Shown here: positions 16,023 through 25,004 of the stretch, in pieces
Layout: every line of letters starts with the position of its first letter
Numbering within the stretch: position 1 is the stretch's first letter
Origin: Bacteroidota bacterium
GTDB lineage: Bacteria > Bacteroidota > Bacteroidia > Bacteroidales > Paludibacteraceae
DNA: 64,000 nt
Assembly (NCBI GenBank): GCA_017860295.1
Contig: JAFNAS010000003.1
Location: 62,001 to 126,000, forward strand
Reading direction: 5' to 3'
Notes under the pieces: generated by a model
Told to the model about the DNA's origin: nothing
Database searches by the model: none
The model's input: only the letters and a program-made list of their open reading frames with translations
Made by a program: the position numbers and the translations under genes

Positions 16023-17627
16023 ATGAAACGATTCTTGTTGCTTATCCCACTGTTCGGCTTTGTGCTGGCTGTATCGGCGCAGTATAATTGTTGGATTCAG
16101 TTTGCAAATAAACGGGGAACTTCCGGATCGTTATCGAATCCTTCTTCCTATTTATCGCTCCAGTCTCTTTCCCGAAGATCGAAGCAGCATATTGGTATTG
16201 ATTCGACCGATTTGCCCGTGAGTAGATTCTACATACAATCCGTATTGCGCAAAGGTGTGACGCTGAAATCATCAAGTCGCTGGTTAAATGGTATTACAGT
16301 GAGCTTATCCGATACCTCTTTACTCGCTGATTTTAGGGCGATACCGTTTGTGAGAAAAGTGGAATTGACATTCATTCCTTCGGAATATGAACCAAGCGTT
16401 TCATCAAAAATGGCAGAAATGCCTTCTATGATAAACAATGGAGGAAATGCTAATCGTCAGATCGATTTGCATAACGGGAGAAAACTACATGCGGCAGGAT
16501 TTAGGGGGAAAGGAATGGTGATCGGTATATTGGATGCGGGATTTTATAAAACAGATCAGATTTCGGTTTTCGATAGTTTGCGTCTGCAAAACAGGCTACT
16601 GGGTATGCGGGATTTTGTCGATTCGTCTGCTCCCTTTTTTTCAAATACCGAATCCCATGGTACAAGTGTGCTTTCGATCATGGCGGCAAACCAACCCGAT
16701 CAAATGGTAGGTACCGCTCCCGATGCATCTTACTGGTTGATTCGCACGGAAAATGCTCTGTCGGAATATCTTGTGGAAGCGGACAATTGGGTCGCCGGGT
16801 TAGAATTTGCCGATAGTGTGGGAGTGGATGTGGTAAATTCCTCTTTGGGATACACTACATTCGATAATCCGGCAATGAACTATGCTTATCTATCGCTTGA
16901 TGGGAAAACTTCGCGCGCTTCTATTGCTGCAACGATGGCTGCTCGGAAAGGAATGATAGTCGTGAATGCAGCGTGTAATGAGGGAAATAAGGCCTGGCAT
17001 TATGTTTCAGTCCCGGCCGATGCTGATTCCGTCCTGACGGTGGGGGCGGTTGACTATAACGGCGCTCATGCTGCATTTAGCGGTTGCGGACCGACTGCCG
17101 ACGGAAGAATCAAACCGGATGTTTGTGCCGTTGGTTATCACGCGGTCATAGCAACCTCTGGCAATACGGTCTCTATGGGAAATGGAACCTCTTATTCGTC
17201 TCCCATTATGGCCGGCTTGGTCGCGTGTGTGTGGCAATCGTTGCCATTATACAATAATGTTCAGATTATCAATCTTATCAAACAATATTCATCCCAGTTT
17301 GGAACTCCGGATAGTACATTGGGTTACGGAATTCCAGATATGTATGCCCTTTATAAAGACAATTTTGAGAATGTTAATCTTGTTGCTTCAGTTCAAAATA
17401 AGGAAGTCGTTTATTTTGCCGACAGTGTGTTGAAAATTGATAATTTGATGAAGGTAGAAGTCCCTGCTTCAGTAACATTGTTTTCGCAGGCGGGGCAAAA
17501 ACTGGCAGAATGGCATCTGAATGGCATCCCTGCTATATTTGTAGTGAGTTCGATGCCCCCCGGGTTTTATTTGTTGTCAGTCTCCAATAAGCAATCTCGT
17601 GTGGTACTTAAATTGATAAAACGTTAG
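16023..17627 (+). CDS. Secreted S8 subtilisin-like serine protease with T9SS sorting domain
   Basis: 534 residues from the ATG at 16023, which opens a clean signal peptide MKRFLLLIPLFGFVLAVSAQ; the in-frame upstream GTG would put the -7 element inside the gene. The catalytic triad is visible: Asp171 in GILDAGFY, His212 in ESHGTSV and Ser390 in GNGTSYSSP, with the oxyanion Asn319 in AACNEGN. Residues about 30-125 look like an inhibitor prodomain. The last ~75 residues, ending PPGFYLLSVSNKQSRVVLKLIKR-like, have the shape of a type A C-terminal sorting domain, so export by the type IX system is likely. Confidence 0.9.
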   Translation: MKRFLLLIPLFGFVLAVSAQYNCWIQFANKRGTSGSLSNPSSYLSLQSLSRRSKQHIGIDSTDLPVSRFYIQSVLRKGVTLKSSSRWLNGITVSLSDTSLLADFRAIPFVRKVELTFIPSEYEPSVSSKMAEMPSMINNGGNANRQIDLHNGRKLHAAGFRGKGMVIGILDAGFYKTDQISVFDSLRLQNRLLGMRDFVDSSAPFFSNTESHGTSVLSIMAANQPDQMVGTAPDASYWLIRTENALSEYLVEADNWVAGLEFADSVGVDVVNSSLGYTTFDNPAMNYAYLSLDGKTSRASIAATMAARKGMIVVNAACNEGNKAWHYVSVPADADSVLTVGAVDYNGAHAAFSGCGPTADGRIKPDVCAVGYHAVIATSGNTVSMGNGTSYSSPIMAGLVACVWQSLPLYNNVQIINLIKQYSSQFGTPDSTLGYGIPDMYALYKDNFENVNLVASVQNKEVVYFADSVLKIDNLMKVEVPASVTLFSQAGQKLAEWHLNGIPAIFVVSSMPPGFYLLSVSNKQSRVVLKLIKR

Positions 17628-17692
17628 TGAATAAATATCTGAGTAGATAATAGGGCTCTGCGATAAAGGTTACAAAGTCATTAAAATTTTAT

Positions 17693-18502
17693 ATGATGGA
17701 AAAAGTGATATTGATTACCGGGGCTACCTCCGGTTTGGGTAAAGCGTGTGCCGAATATCTTTCGGCTCGGGGATTGATCGTTTATGGAACAGGGCGGCGT
17801 GCCATGCCCGAGACCGGAACTGTCAAACATCTTCAAATGGATGTGACCGATCAAGATTCTGTGAAACTAGCTGTTAAAAAGGTGATTGCCGAACAGGGAC
17901 ATATCGATGTGGTGGTTAATAATGCTGGCATGGGAATCGGAGGGGCCGCCGAGCTGGCCACTGTCGACGAGATCCGTCTGCAAATGCGTACCAATTTTAT
18001 GGGAACGGTGCATGTCTGTTCTGCGGTTTTACCATACATGCGTCAAAACGGAGGAGGTACTATTATTAACGTAAGCTCTATCGGAGGCGTAATGGGATTG
18101 CCTTTTCAGGCCTACTATTCGGCATCCAAATTTGCAGTCGAAGGGTACAGCGAAGCTCTGAGTCTGGAAGTCAAACCATTCAAAGTTAAAGTTTGCTTGA
18201 TTGAACCCGGTGATTTTGCTACCGGATTTACGGCTAGCCGTATTGTGTCGGAGCCGACTCAGAATAGTAAAGACTATGGAGTTCAGTTTGAAAAGGCGCT
18301 TAAAAATATTGAAAAAGAAGAGCAAAATGGGCTAAAACCCGAGCATCTTGCTAAAGTCGTCTACCGGATTGTCAATAGTAAACGACCGAAATTCAGATAT
18401 AAGGTTGGAAACTTATTGCAGGTTGGCTTCGCAAAATCTAAGGCTTGGGTTCCTTCTCGTGCGTATCAGTTTTTGCTTCGAGTTTTCTACAATATGACCT
18501 GA
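17693..18502 (+). CDS. Short-chain dehydrogenase/reductase
   Basis: 269 residues (ATG at 17693 or 17696). Classical SDR landmarks are present: the nucleotide-binding loop ITGATSGLGKA, VVNNAGMG, the catalytic Ser in NVSSIGG and the YYSASKFA motif supplying Tyr and Lys. The Arg after the first strand (GTGRR) favours NADP(H). The substrate is unknown; the closest pattern is the retinol/ketone-reductase-like SDR group. The gene is followed by a strong terminator and appears to be independent. Confidence 0.9.
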   Translation: MMEKVILITGATSGLGKACAEYLSARGLIVYGTGRRAMPETGTVKHLQMDVTDQDSVKLAVKKVIAEQGHIDVVVNNAGMGIGGAAELATVDEIRLQMRTNFMGTVHVCSAVLPYMRQNGGGTIINVSSIGGVMGLPFQAYYSASKFAVEGYSEALSLEVKPFKVKVCLIEPGDFATGFTASRIVSEPTQNSKDYGVQFEKALKNIEKEEQNGLKPEHLAKVVYRIVNSKRPKFRYKVGNLLQVGFAKSKAWVPSRAYQFLLRVFYNMT

Positions 18503-18508
18503 AATGAT

Positions 18509-18536
18509 AAAGGCGCTCCTCTCAGGAAGCGCCTTT
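18509..18536. terminator. Bidirectional terminator between the SDR gene and rubrerythrin gene
   Basis: AAAGGCGCT / AGCGCCTTT stem, 6 bp after the SDR stop codon and 30 bp past the rubrerythrin stop on the other strand. Confidence 0.75.
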
Positions 18537-18566
18537 GCTTTTGATTCTCTTTAGATTTTGGTATAT

Positions 18567-19118
18567 TTATTTGTTGAAAAAGCGATTATATAAGCCCTGA
18601 AACACTTGTCCGTGACGTGCTTCGTCTTTACACATTTCGTGCACGGTATCGTGAATTGCATCGTAACCCAGTTCTTTTGCTTTGGTTGCAATACGTTTTT
18701 TGTCGGCGCAAGCTCCGCTTTCGGCTTCCATGCGGGCTTTGAGGTTTGTTTTGGTATCCCACACGATTTCACCCAGCAATTCGGCAAATTTTGAAGCATG
18801 TTCGGCTTCTTCCCAGGCGATACGTTTGTACGCTTCGGCAACTTCGGGGTACCCTTCACGATCAGCCTGACGAGCCATAGCAAGATACATACCTACTTCG
18901 GAGCATTCTCCATTGAAATGTGCTTTCAGACCATCCAGAACCTCTGCATCTACACCTTTTGCCACACCCAGACGGTGTTCGTCAGCCCATGTCAACCCGT
19001 TGTTTTCTACTACTTCCTGAAATTTAGCTGCAGGAGCATTACAAACCGGACACTTTTCAGGAGCTTCGTTACCTTCATGGACATAACCGCAAACGGTACA
19101 AATGAATTTCTTTTTCAT
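18567..19118 (-). CDS. Reverse rubrerythrin (N-terminal rubredoxin + diiron ferritin-like domain)
   Basis: 183 residues. The rubredoxin centre is at the N-terminus (Cys7, Cys10 in CTVCGY; Cys23, Cys26 in CPVC), then a four-helix ferritin-like domain with iron ligands in [25 protein letters not shown] and [17 protein letters not shown]. This domain order is that of the reverse rubrerythrins of anaerobes, which reduce H2O2 and O2 at the expense of NAD(P)H via a reductase. The gene lies 33 bp downstream of perR on the same strand, so it is very probably in the same peroxide-inducible operon. Confidence 0.93.
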   Translation of the reverse strand: MKKKFICTVCGYVHEGNEAPEKCPVCNAPAAKFQEVVENNGLTWADEHRLGVAKGVDAEVLDGLKAHFNGECSEVGMYLAMARQADREGYPEVAEAYKRIAWEEAEHASKFAELLGEIVWDTKTNLKARMEAESGACADKKRIATKAKELGYDAIHDTVHEMCKDEARHGQVFQGLYNRFFNK

Positions 19119-19151
19119 AATAGTTTTGAATTTAATTAGTTGATTGAATTA

Positions 19152-19553
19152 TTAGTTGGTGCAGGCTTTGCAATAGCCTGTATAGTAAGTTTGAACTTCG
19201 TCGATAATAAGCTCCGGATGACCTTCGATAACAATGTCTTCTTGTTTTTGGTTGAAAATGTCGATAATCTTTCCACATTTTTTACAACGAAAATGAGCAT
19301 GGTGTGAGGTATTCCCGTCAAATCGGGCATTTTTTTTATCAATACCTAAATAGAGTACGACGCCTTGCTCTTCAAAAAGGCTGAGCGTGTTGTATATTGT
19401 TGTTTTCGAAAGAGTCGGTATAGCGGGTGATAATGAGCTATAAATTTCGTCAACCGTTGGATGTGTGAAGTGAGTCAGCATGTATTCCATCACGGCCAAT
19501 CGTTGCACGGATGGTTTGATGTCGTGTTTAATCAATAATTCTAATGCATCCAT
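19152..19553 (-). CDS. perR: Fur-family peroxide regulator PerR
   Basis: 133 residues from the ATG at 19553. The longer reading frame (to 19604) would place the operator and part of the -7 element inside the gene, so the internal start is preferred. DNA-binding helix: PTLSKTTIYNTLSLFEEQG. Structural zinc site: Cys90/Cys93 (CKKC) and Cys128/Cys131 (CKAC). Regulatory site: the SHHAHFRC cluster and Asp98 in KIIDIF, the position where PerR has Asp rather than Glu. It would repress peroxide-defence genes until metal-catalysed His oxidation. A Per box sits in its own promoter region, indicating autoregulation together with the downstream rubrerythrin gene. Confidence 0.88.
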   Translation of the reverse strand: MDALELLIKHDIKPSVQRLAVMEYMLTHFTHPTVDEIYSSLSPAIPTLSKTTIYNTLSLFEEQGVVLYLGIDKKNARFDGNTSHHAHFRCKKCGKIIDIFNQKQEDIVIEGHPELIIDEVQTYYTGYCKACTN

Positions 19554-19572
19554 ATTTGAATCTATAACTAAA

Positions 19573-19587
19573 TTGTAATTATTACAA
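19573..19587. promoter_or_regulatory. Per box operator (perfect 7-1-7 inverted repeat)
   Basis: TTGTAATTATTACAA is a perfect 7-1-7 palindrome, two symmetric changes from the Bacillus Per box TTATAATTATTATAA. It lies about 15 bp downstream of the perR -7 element, a repressing position. Confidence 0.8.
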
Positions 19588-19601
19588 ATCTGTTTCAAGT
19601 G

Positions 19602-19633
19602 CAAATATACAACGAGAAAGAAATATTGTCAAG
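19602..19633 (-). promoter_or_regulatory. perR-rubrerythrin promoter (CTTG-N20-TATATTTG)
   Basis: On the minus strand CTTG (19633-19630), a 20-bp spacer and TATATTTG (19609-19602) fit the Bacteroidota promoter. The predicted start of transcription is upstream of the Per box. Confidence 0.75.
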
Positions 19634-19663
19634 AGTTGATGTTGTTAAAATTCAATAATAAAT

Positions 19664-20434
19664 CTAGTGACTTAATAAAGAGTGAGATAGTTTTACCGTC
19701 TTATACAGTTCGGAGGCAAAAACAAAATCTTCAAGCGCTTTGTTCCCGGTATCGAAGATTTCGCTTCGGTGTCCCTGCCACGATTTTTCGCCTTTTTCAA
19801 TAAAAACAATATTATCTCCAATCTCCATTACCGAGTTCATGTCGTGTGAATTGATAACGGTTGTGATCTTGAACTCTTCCGTAATTTCGTGAATCAGCTG
19901 GTCGATAATCAGCGAAGTCTGAGGATCCAGACCGGAATTCGGTTCGTCGCAGAAGAGGTACAAAGGGTTCATGGAGATAGCTCTGGCAATGGCGACCCGT
20001 TTTTGCATTCCGCCACTGATTTCGGAAGGGTACAAACCAAACGCCTTGGGATCGATATTTACCCGGTGGAGGCAAAAACTAGCTCTCTCTATCTGTTCCG
20101 TTTTGTTCATGTCGGAGAACATCTCCAATGGGTAGAGAACATTCTCGAGTACGGTTGACGAATCGAAGAGAGCTGCTCCCTGAAAAAGCATCCCCACTTT
20201 CTGCCGGAGCTTTTTTACTTCCAGAAAAGTCATTTCGGTCAGGTTTTGTCCGTTCAGGAGAATTTTTCCGGAATCGACGGAATATAATCCGATGATACAT
20301 TTCATCAGCACGGTTTTGCCGGAACCGCTCTTACCGATAATCATGTTGGTTAATCCTGGCTTAAATGTGGTGGAAACGTCTTTCAAGACAGGATTGTTGT
20401 CGAAAGACTTATTGACGTGTATTACTTCTATCAT
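19664..20434 (-). CDS. ABC transporter ATP-binding protein, MlaF-like
   Basis: 256 residues from the ATG at 20434 (MIEVIHVNKSF). Walker A GKSGSGKT, Q-loop LFQGAALFDS, signature SGGMQKRVAIARA, Walker B YLFCDEPNSGLDP and the switch His in INSHDM are all intact. GAALFDSxTVxENVxxPL with SGGMQKRVA is characteristic of the MlaF/Mkl group that powers retrograde phospholipid transport across the envelope. The usual partners (MlaE permease and MlaD) are not next to it. It overlaps the 3' end of the upstream oxidoreductase gene by 26 bp, so the two are co-transcribed. Confidence 0.85.
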   Translation of the reverse strand: MIEVIHVNKSFDNNPVLKDVSTTFKPGLTNMIIGKSGSGKTVLMKCIIGLYSVDSGKILLNGQNLTEMTFLEVKKLRQKVGMLFQGAALFDSSTVLENVLYPLEMFSDMNKTEQIERASFCLHRVNIDPKAFGLYPSEISGGMQKRVAIARAISMNPLYLFCDEPNSGLDPQTSLIIDQLIHEITEEFKITTVINSHDMNSVMEIGDNIVFIEKGEKSWQGHRSEIFDTGNKALEDFVFASELYKTVKLSHSLLSH

Positions 20435-21812
20435 ATTTATGTTGTTCGAAGGGAATGTGAGCATAAATAAGCGCTCCCTTCATAATTTCTCCGATTGTAG
20501 GATAGGGGAAAACGATTTTTTTCCATTCTGAAATTGTCATCTGCGATTCTACAGCCATGACGGCGGCAATAATCGATTCGGTACAGTTATTACCAATGAT
20601 ATGCACGCCCAGAATGGTGTCGTCTTCGCCGACAATTAACTTACACAAGCCCTCGAATTCTTCGTCTTGAATAATGTATCTGCTTGATTGTGTAAGCGGT
20701 ATCCGAATTATCTTATGGGGTTGCCATGCCAGATTCAGCATTTCTTCGGTGATCCCTACTTGGGCTATTTCGGGACTTGAAAAAACACAGGTGGGAACTG
20801 CTTTGAAATTCATCTGGTCTTTAATTCCCAAAATCGTGTTTATGGCGACCGAAGATTCGCAATAAGCGGCATGTGCCGATTTGGAAAAACCAGTTACATC
20901 TCCGGCAGCATACACATTGGGCTCCGAAGTCTGCATCTGGTTGTTGATGCGGATTCCTTTTCTGTAACATTCCACATCCAGATTCTCTAGCCCGAATCCT
21001 TCCAGATTGGGCACCCGCCCTATATCGCAAAGGATCTTCTCCCCTTCGGCGGTCATTGATCTCCCTTTGATTTTGAAATAAACCGTATTTCCTTCAATTT
21101 TTACTATTTCGGTATTAAGATATGTGACAATTCCCCGCTTTGTATATTCTTCCCGCAAAATAGCGCTTATTTCATTGTCTGTATCCAGTAATATTTCGTC
21201 ATTTTGTTCGAGGATGATAATTTTCGTTCCCAGCGAATTATAGATGTGAGCCAATTCCAGACTCACCTGTCCACCACCGATTATAACCAGTTTTTGCGGC
21301 ACTTCAGAACTGTTAAGCAAGGCGTCGTATGTGCAGATAGCAGAGCTGTCGATGTCGGGTATCTGCAGCGTATCGGGGCGGGAGCCGGTGCAAATTAATA
21401 GATTATGTGATTGATACGATTGGTTGTTGCAGTTTATTGTGATATTTCCATCTGTTGTTCGTCCCTTAATAAAGGCATGTCCATAAATCAGAGTGGCAAT
21501 GTCATCGTTGAATTTACTGCTTACGATGTGTTGCATGTTTCTGATTATTTTTTCTTTCCTTTTTAGGGCCAACGGCATATTAAAAGAAATATCTTTATCA
21601 ACTTCAATGCCATATTTCTCTGCGTTTTTTACAATGTTGTAGGCCTGTATGCTGTGCAGGAGCGATTTTGCGGGAATGCACCCTTCGTTGATACATACAC
21701 CGCCCAAATCTTCTTTTTCGAAGATGACAACTTTCAACCCTTGATTTCCGGCACATTCTGCAGCAAAAAAACCAGCAGGCCCTCCTCCTATAATTGCTAA
21801 GTCAAATATCAT
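20409..21812 (-). CDS. Pyridine nucleotide-disulfide oxidoreductase annotated by homology as dihydrolipoyl dehydrogenase
   Basis: 467 residues, family length. FAD site IIGGGPAGFFAAECAG, redox motif GGVCINEGCIPAKS (Cys40, Cys45), NAD site VIIGGGQVSLELAHIYNSLG and AAGDVTGFSKSAH are all present. The dimer-interface block that normally reads HPTxxE in lipoamide dehydrogenases reads FPYPTIGE here, so the catalytic His is Tyr437 while Glu442 is kept. That Tyr is found in SthA-like transhydrogenases, so the substrate may not be lipoamide. No E1/E2 or glycine-cleavage gene is nearby. It has a well-matched promoter at 21886-21917 and is co-transcribed with the MlaF-like ATPase. Confidence 0.75.
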   Translation of the reverse strand: MIFDLAIIGGGPAGFFAAECAGNQGLKVVIFEKEDLGGVCINEGCIPAKSLLHSIQAYNIVKNAEKYGIEVDKDISFNMPLALKRKEKIIRNMQHIVSSKFNDDIATLIYGHAFIKGRTTDGNITINCNNQSYQSHNLLICTGSRPDTLQIPDIDSSAICTYDALLNSSEVPQKLVIIGGGQVSLELAHIYNSLGTKIIILEQNDEILLDTDNEISAILREEYTKRGIVTYLNTEIVKIEGNTVYFKIKGRSMTAEGEKILCDIGRVPNLEGFGLENLDVECYRKGIRINNQMQTSEPNVYAAGDVTGFSKSAHAAYCESSVAINTILGIKDQMNFKAVPTCVFSSPEIAQVGITEEMLNLAWQPHKIIRIPLTQSSRYIIQDEEFEGLCKLIVGEDDTILGVHIIGNNCTESIIAAVMAVESQMTISEWKKIVFPYPTIGEIMKGALIYAHIPFEQHKYDRSNTRQ

Positions 21813-21885
21813 TGCAGCAAGGTTTATGAGGTTAGAAAAAACGCAGAAACTTTATTTTAGTACGGCGTAGTAAATTATTACCTAA

Positions 21886-21917
21886 CAAAAATAACAGAAA
21901 TTAGTTGTATCAGCAAA
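21886..21917 (-). promoter_or_regulatory. Promoter of the disulfide oxidoreductase / MlaF-like operon
   Basis: Minus strand TTTG (21917-21914), 20-bp spacer, TATTTTTG (21893-21886). Leader of about 65 nt. Confidence 0.75.
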
Positions 21918-22215
21918 TGCAGTGTGAATTTAGTTTGCAAATTTCAATATGTTGTTAATTAGTGCCTTAATAGCAAAACGTAGATGTGTATATATTTGGG
22001 CCGGTTCTGTTGGATCTTACTGTGAATATGTATTAAATACATGAAGCTGAATGAAATGAGGTATTGTGTTGACGTGAATTAAATTAAGCAGTCCTGTTTA
22101 TTCTCAAAAGGCAGCTTGGGTCATTTTTGCGAATGATTCTTTACTTCACATTTCTATTGTAGGGGTTGCCCGTGAAAAATAAAAGATCAACGTGACATCA
22201 AGAAAAACACAGGAA
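21918..22215. other. Gene-free AT-rich intergenic stretch
   Basis: Lies between the divergent promoters at 21886-21917 and 22216-22248. No credible reading frame or stem-loop was found. One isolated TATATTTG (21991-21998, plus strand) could start a short transcript but has no -33 partner. Confidence 0.5.
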
Positions 22216-22248
22216 TTTGTCGTCGAATTTGATTTTTTGTTATATTTG
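22216..22248 (+). promoter_or_regulatory. Promoter of the CBM48-like gene (TTTG-N21-TATATTTG)
   Basis: TTTG at 22216-22219, 21-bp spacer, TATATTTG at 22241-22248; the start codon is 70 bp further on. Confidence 0.7.
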
Positions 22249-22318
22249 TGAGGTCATAAAAAGAATTGAAGATAGTCTGAGTGTACGTATCATTATCAAT
22301 CTCTAAATTATATTTGAT

Positions 22319-22735
22319 ATGAAAGTAAATTACAGTAAAAAAGGTTCGAAATGGCAAATCATTTTCTCCGTAGAAAATGTTGATCCGTCCGGCATGGTTG
22401 TTGCCGGTAATTTTAATGATTGGAACAGTAAAGATGCGAAGAGTTCATTCCAGGCTGGCAAACAAGAAGTTAAAGTTTCGCTTCCGGGAGATTCTACTTT
22501 TCTTTCTTTTAAATTGTTTGACAATACGAATGATTGCTGGTGTGAGGTGTATGATAATGGCGAGTTGTATGCAGGATTAGAACCGTATTTTGTCAGAAAT
22601 GAAATGGGAACTATCAATATTGTAATTCCTTTGGTAGAAGAAGTTAAAAAGGCAGTTGCTCGTAAGGCTCCGGTAAAAAAAGTGGTGGAATCGAAAGTCG
22701 CAAAAGCATCGACCCAGAAGACTACCAAAAAATGA
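22319..22735 (+). CDS. Small CBM48/AMPK glycogen-binding-type E-set protein with basic tail
   Basis: 138 residues. Residues about 10-100 form a single early-set Ig-like domain with the hallmark [11 protein letters not shown] and a beta-strand pattern like the carbohydrate-binding module 48 of glycogen branching enzymes and AMPK beta. The last ~35 residues are almost only Lys, Ala, Val and Thr (for example [13 protein letters not shown]), like a histone-type tail. There is no enzyme domain and no signal peptide. It may bind a polyglucan or act as an adaptor; the basic tail suggests contact with nucleic acid or an acidic partner (inference). Independent promoter and terminator. Confidence 0.72.
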   Translation: MKVNYSKKGSKWQIIFSVENVDPSGMVVAGNFNDWNSKDAKSSFQAGKQEVKVSLPGDSTFLSFKLFDNTNDCWCEVYDNGELYAGLEPYFVRNEMGTINIVIPLVEEVKKAVARKAPVKKVVESKVAKASTQKTTKK

Positions 22736-22762
22736 CGCCGAAAGCGTGATGAAAACAATACA

Positions 22763-22805
22763 AGAGAGAGGCAGGTACTATTGTGATCTGCCTCTCTCTA
22801 TTTCG
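22763..22805 (+). terminator. Terminator between the CBM48-like gene and tyrS
   Basis: AGAGAGAGGCAG / CTGCCTCTCTCT 12-bp stem followed by ATTTCG. It lies inside the longest tyrS reading frame, supporting the later tyrS start. Confidence 0.7.
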
Positions 22806-22868
22806 TCAAAACTCTTGCAATTACGGGCGAAAAAAACGACCTTTGCAGTCCGAAAAACAAATGATACA

Positions 22869-24161
22869 ATGAATTTTATAGAAGAATTGACATGGCGGGG
22901 CATGATTCACGATATGATGCCGGGAGCAAAAGAACAGCTTGGAAAAGAGATGACTGCCGGTTATCTGGGAATCGATCCTACGGCGGACTCTTTGCATATC
23001 GGTCACTTGGTTGGAGTGATGATTTTACGCCATTTCCAGCGTTGCGGTCACAAACCTATTGCTTTGATAGGGGGGGCAACCGGAATGATCGGAGATCCTT
23101 CCGGCAAGTCGCAAGAGAGAAATCTTTTGACGGAAGAAATCTTGCGTCACAATCAGGAGTGCATCAAAGCGCAACTGGCTCGTTTTCTCGATTTCGAATC
23201 GGATGCGCCCAATGCTGCCGAGCTGGTGAATAACTATGACTGGATGAAGACTTTTTCTTTTCTGGAGTTTATTCGCGATATTGGCAAACACATCACGGTC
23301 AACTATATGATGGCAAAAGATTCGGTGAAGAAGCGTCTGAGCGGCGAAACCTCCGACGGTATGTCATTTACCGAATTCACCTATCAACTGGTTCAGGGAT
23401 ATGATTTTCTGTATCTCTATCAACATTATAATTGTAAGATCCAGATGGGCGGTTCCGATCAGTGGGGCAATATTACTACCGGAACTGAGTTGATTCGTCG
23501 TAAAACGGGTGGCGAAGCCTATGCGATGACTTGCCCTCTGATTACCAAAGCCGACGGCGGTAAATTTGGAAAAACGGAGTCGGGCAACGTATGGCTCGAT
23601 CGTCGTTATACATCTCCCTACAAATTTTACCAGTTCTGGCTCAATGTGAGCGATGCCGATGCCGAAAAATACATCAAAATATTCACCTTCCTGACAAAAG
23701 AAGAGATCGGGGCATTGGTAGAAGAGCAACGTCAGGCTCCGCATCTGCGTCCGTTGCAAAAGGCGTTGGCTAAAGAAATTACCACAATGGTACATTCGGA
23801 GGCCGATTATCTGGCTGCGGTCGATGCATCATCTATCCTGTTTGGAAACTCCACCTCCGATCAGCTGAAAAAGCTGGATGAAGAGACTTTCTTGGCCGTA
23901 TTCGAAGGTGTTCCTCAATTTGAAATTTCGTTGGCAGAATTGCAAAATGGCATTAAGGCAATTGATTTGCTGACCGAAAAGAGTGCTGTATTCCCATCAA
24001 AAGGTGAAATGCGTAAAATGACACAAGGTGGTGGTGTGGCCATTAACAAAGAAAAGCTCACCCTGCCTGATACCGAAATCACAACCGACCAGTTGCTGAA
24101 CGGCCGTTATCTGCTGATTCAAAAAGGGAAGAAGAATTACTTCCTGCTGACAGCAAAATAG
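22869..24161 (+). CDS. tyrS: Tyrosyl-tRNA synthetase
   Basis: 430 residues from the ATG at 22869 ([11 protein letters not shown]); upstream in-frame sequence contains the terminator at 22763. Class I signatures: HIGH in [12 protein letters not shown] and the KMSKS equivalent KFGKTESG. The tyrosine pocket [30 protein letters not shown] is conserved. Residues about 360-430 form an S4-type RNA-binding domain ([11 protein letters not shown]). It charges tRNA-Tyr in the cytoplasm. Confidence 0.97.
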   Translation: MNFIEELTWRGMIHDMMPGAKEQLGKEMTAGYLGIDPTADSLHIGHLVGVMILRHFQRCGHKPIALIGGATGMIGDPSGKSQERNLLTEEILRHNQECIKAQLARFLDFESDAPNAAELVNNYDWMKTFSFLEFIRDIGKHITVNYMMAKDSVKKRLSGETSDGMSFTEFTYQLVQGYDFLYLYQHYNCKIQMGGSDQWGNITTGTELIRRKTGGEAYAMTCPLITKADGGKFGKTESGNVWLDRRYTSPYKFYQFWLNVSDADAEKYIKIFTFLTKEEIGALVEEQRQAPHLRPLQKALAKEITTMVHSEADYLAAVDASSILFGNSTSDQLKKLDEETFLAVFEGVPQFEISLAELQNGIKAIDLLTEKSAVFPSKGEMRKMTQGGGVAINKEKLTLPDTEITTDQLLNGRYLLIQKGKKNYFLLTAK

Positions 24162-24180
24162 ATCGGATACATACACGATG

Positions 24181-24214
24181 AAGCCTCTGTTCTGAAAAGC
24201 GCAGGGGCTTTTTT
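24181..24214. terminator. Terminator between tyrS and the convergent TauE/SafE gene
   Basis: AAGCCTCTG / CAGGGGCTT stem followed by TTTTTA, directly at the 3' end of the minus-strand gene. Confidence 0.7.
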
Positions 24215-24986
24215 ATGCGTATTTGAATGCCATGTATAAAGCCACGATCAATAAAAAGATGGCATACACTTTCTTGAAAATGCTACTCGGTAATTTTACG
24301 GCTAGCTTGGTACCGACAAAAGCTCCGGCTACAATACCAGCGGCTATTAGTCCTGCATTCAACAGATTTAAGTGTCCGTTTTCGGCATATACTATTACAC
24401 TAGGCAGCCCAACAGGCAGTTGTAACGCAGCCAGCGAAGTGGCAGCCGCAGCTTTTGCGTCGTACTTGAAGAACTTTACCATGGCCGGAACGATGATAAT
24501 GCCTCCGCCTTTGCCAAACAGGCCGGCTATGATTCCGGCGGCGACTCCTACCGCAATTAAACCCCATAGATTGAGATGCCTCGACGGATCGGAAGGAGTC
24601 GGCATTTGCTTCTCTTTTTTGAAATAGGAAGGAATGTCGAGGTAGCTAAAGGCGATGTAGAACAGCAAAGCTGCGTAGAACTTTGCCAGAATGGATTCTT
24701 TGACCAGAACGGCGCATTCGGCTCCGAAATAGGAGCCGATAACTAATCCTGCGGAAATCCATAAAGAGTTTCGAATATTGATATATCCGGCCTTATAGTA
24801 GGTGATAACGCCTAAAATGCCAACAGGAAGAAGCATGGCCGCCAAAGAGGTCGCATTGGCATCCAAAATAGAAAGCCCGAAAAAAGCGATCAGCGATGGC
24901 ACCATCACCATGCCTCCTCCAATACCAAACAGGCCGGATAACACTCCGGCTATAATTCCCAATACTAATAAACCTACTGTCATCAT
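24213..24986 (-). CDS. TauE/SafE family membrane transporter
   Basis: 257 residues with about eight hydrophobic helices arranged as two homologous halves. Each half opens with the family motif: GVLSGLFGIGGGMVMVPSL near the N-terminus and GIIAGLFGKGGGIIIVPAM near residue 150. The two halves are joined by a short polar loop containing KKEKQMPTPSD. Members export sulfite, sulfoacetate or related anions, or move other sulfur compounds across the inner membrane. It lies 18 bp downstream of queC on the same strand and is probably translated from the same mRNA, although no functional link is obvious. Confidence 0.88.
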   Translation of the reverse strand: MMTVGLLVLGIIAGVLSGLFGIGGGMVMVPSLIAFFGLSILDANATSLAAMLLPVGILGVITYYKAGYINIRNSLWISAGLVIGSYFGAECAVLVKESILAKFYAALLFYIAFSYLDIPSYFKKEKQMPTPSDPSRHLNLWGLIAVGVAAGIIAGLFGKGGGIIIVPAMVKFFKYDAKAAAATSLAALQLPVGLPSVIVYAENGHLNLLNAGLIAAGIVAGAFVGTKLAVKLPSSIFKKVYAIFLLIVALYMAFKYA

Positions 24987-25004
24987 ACCGATTCGTGTTT
25001 TGAA

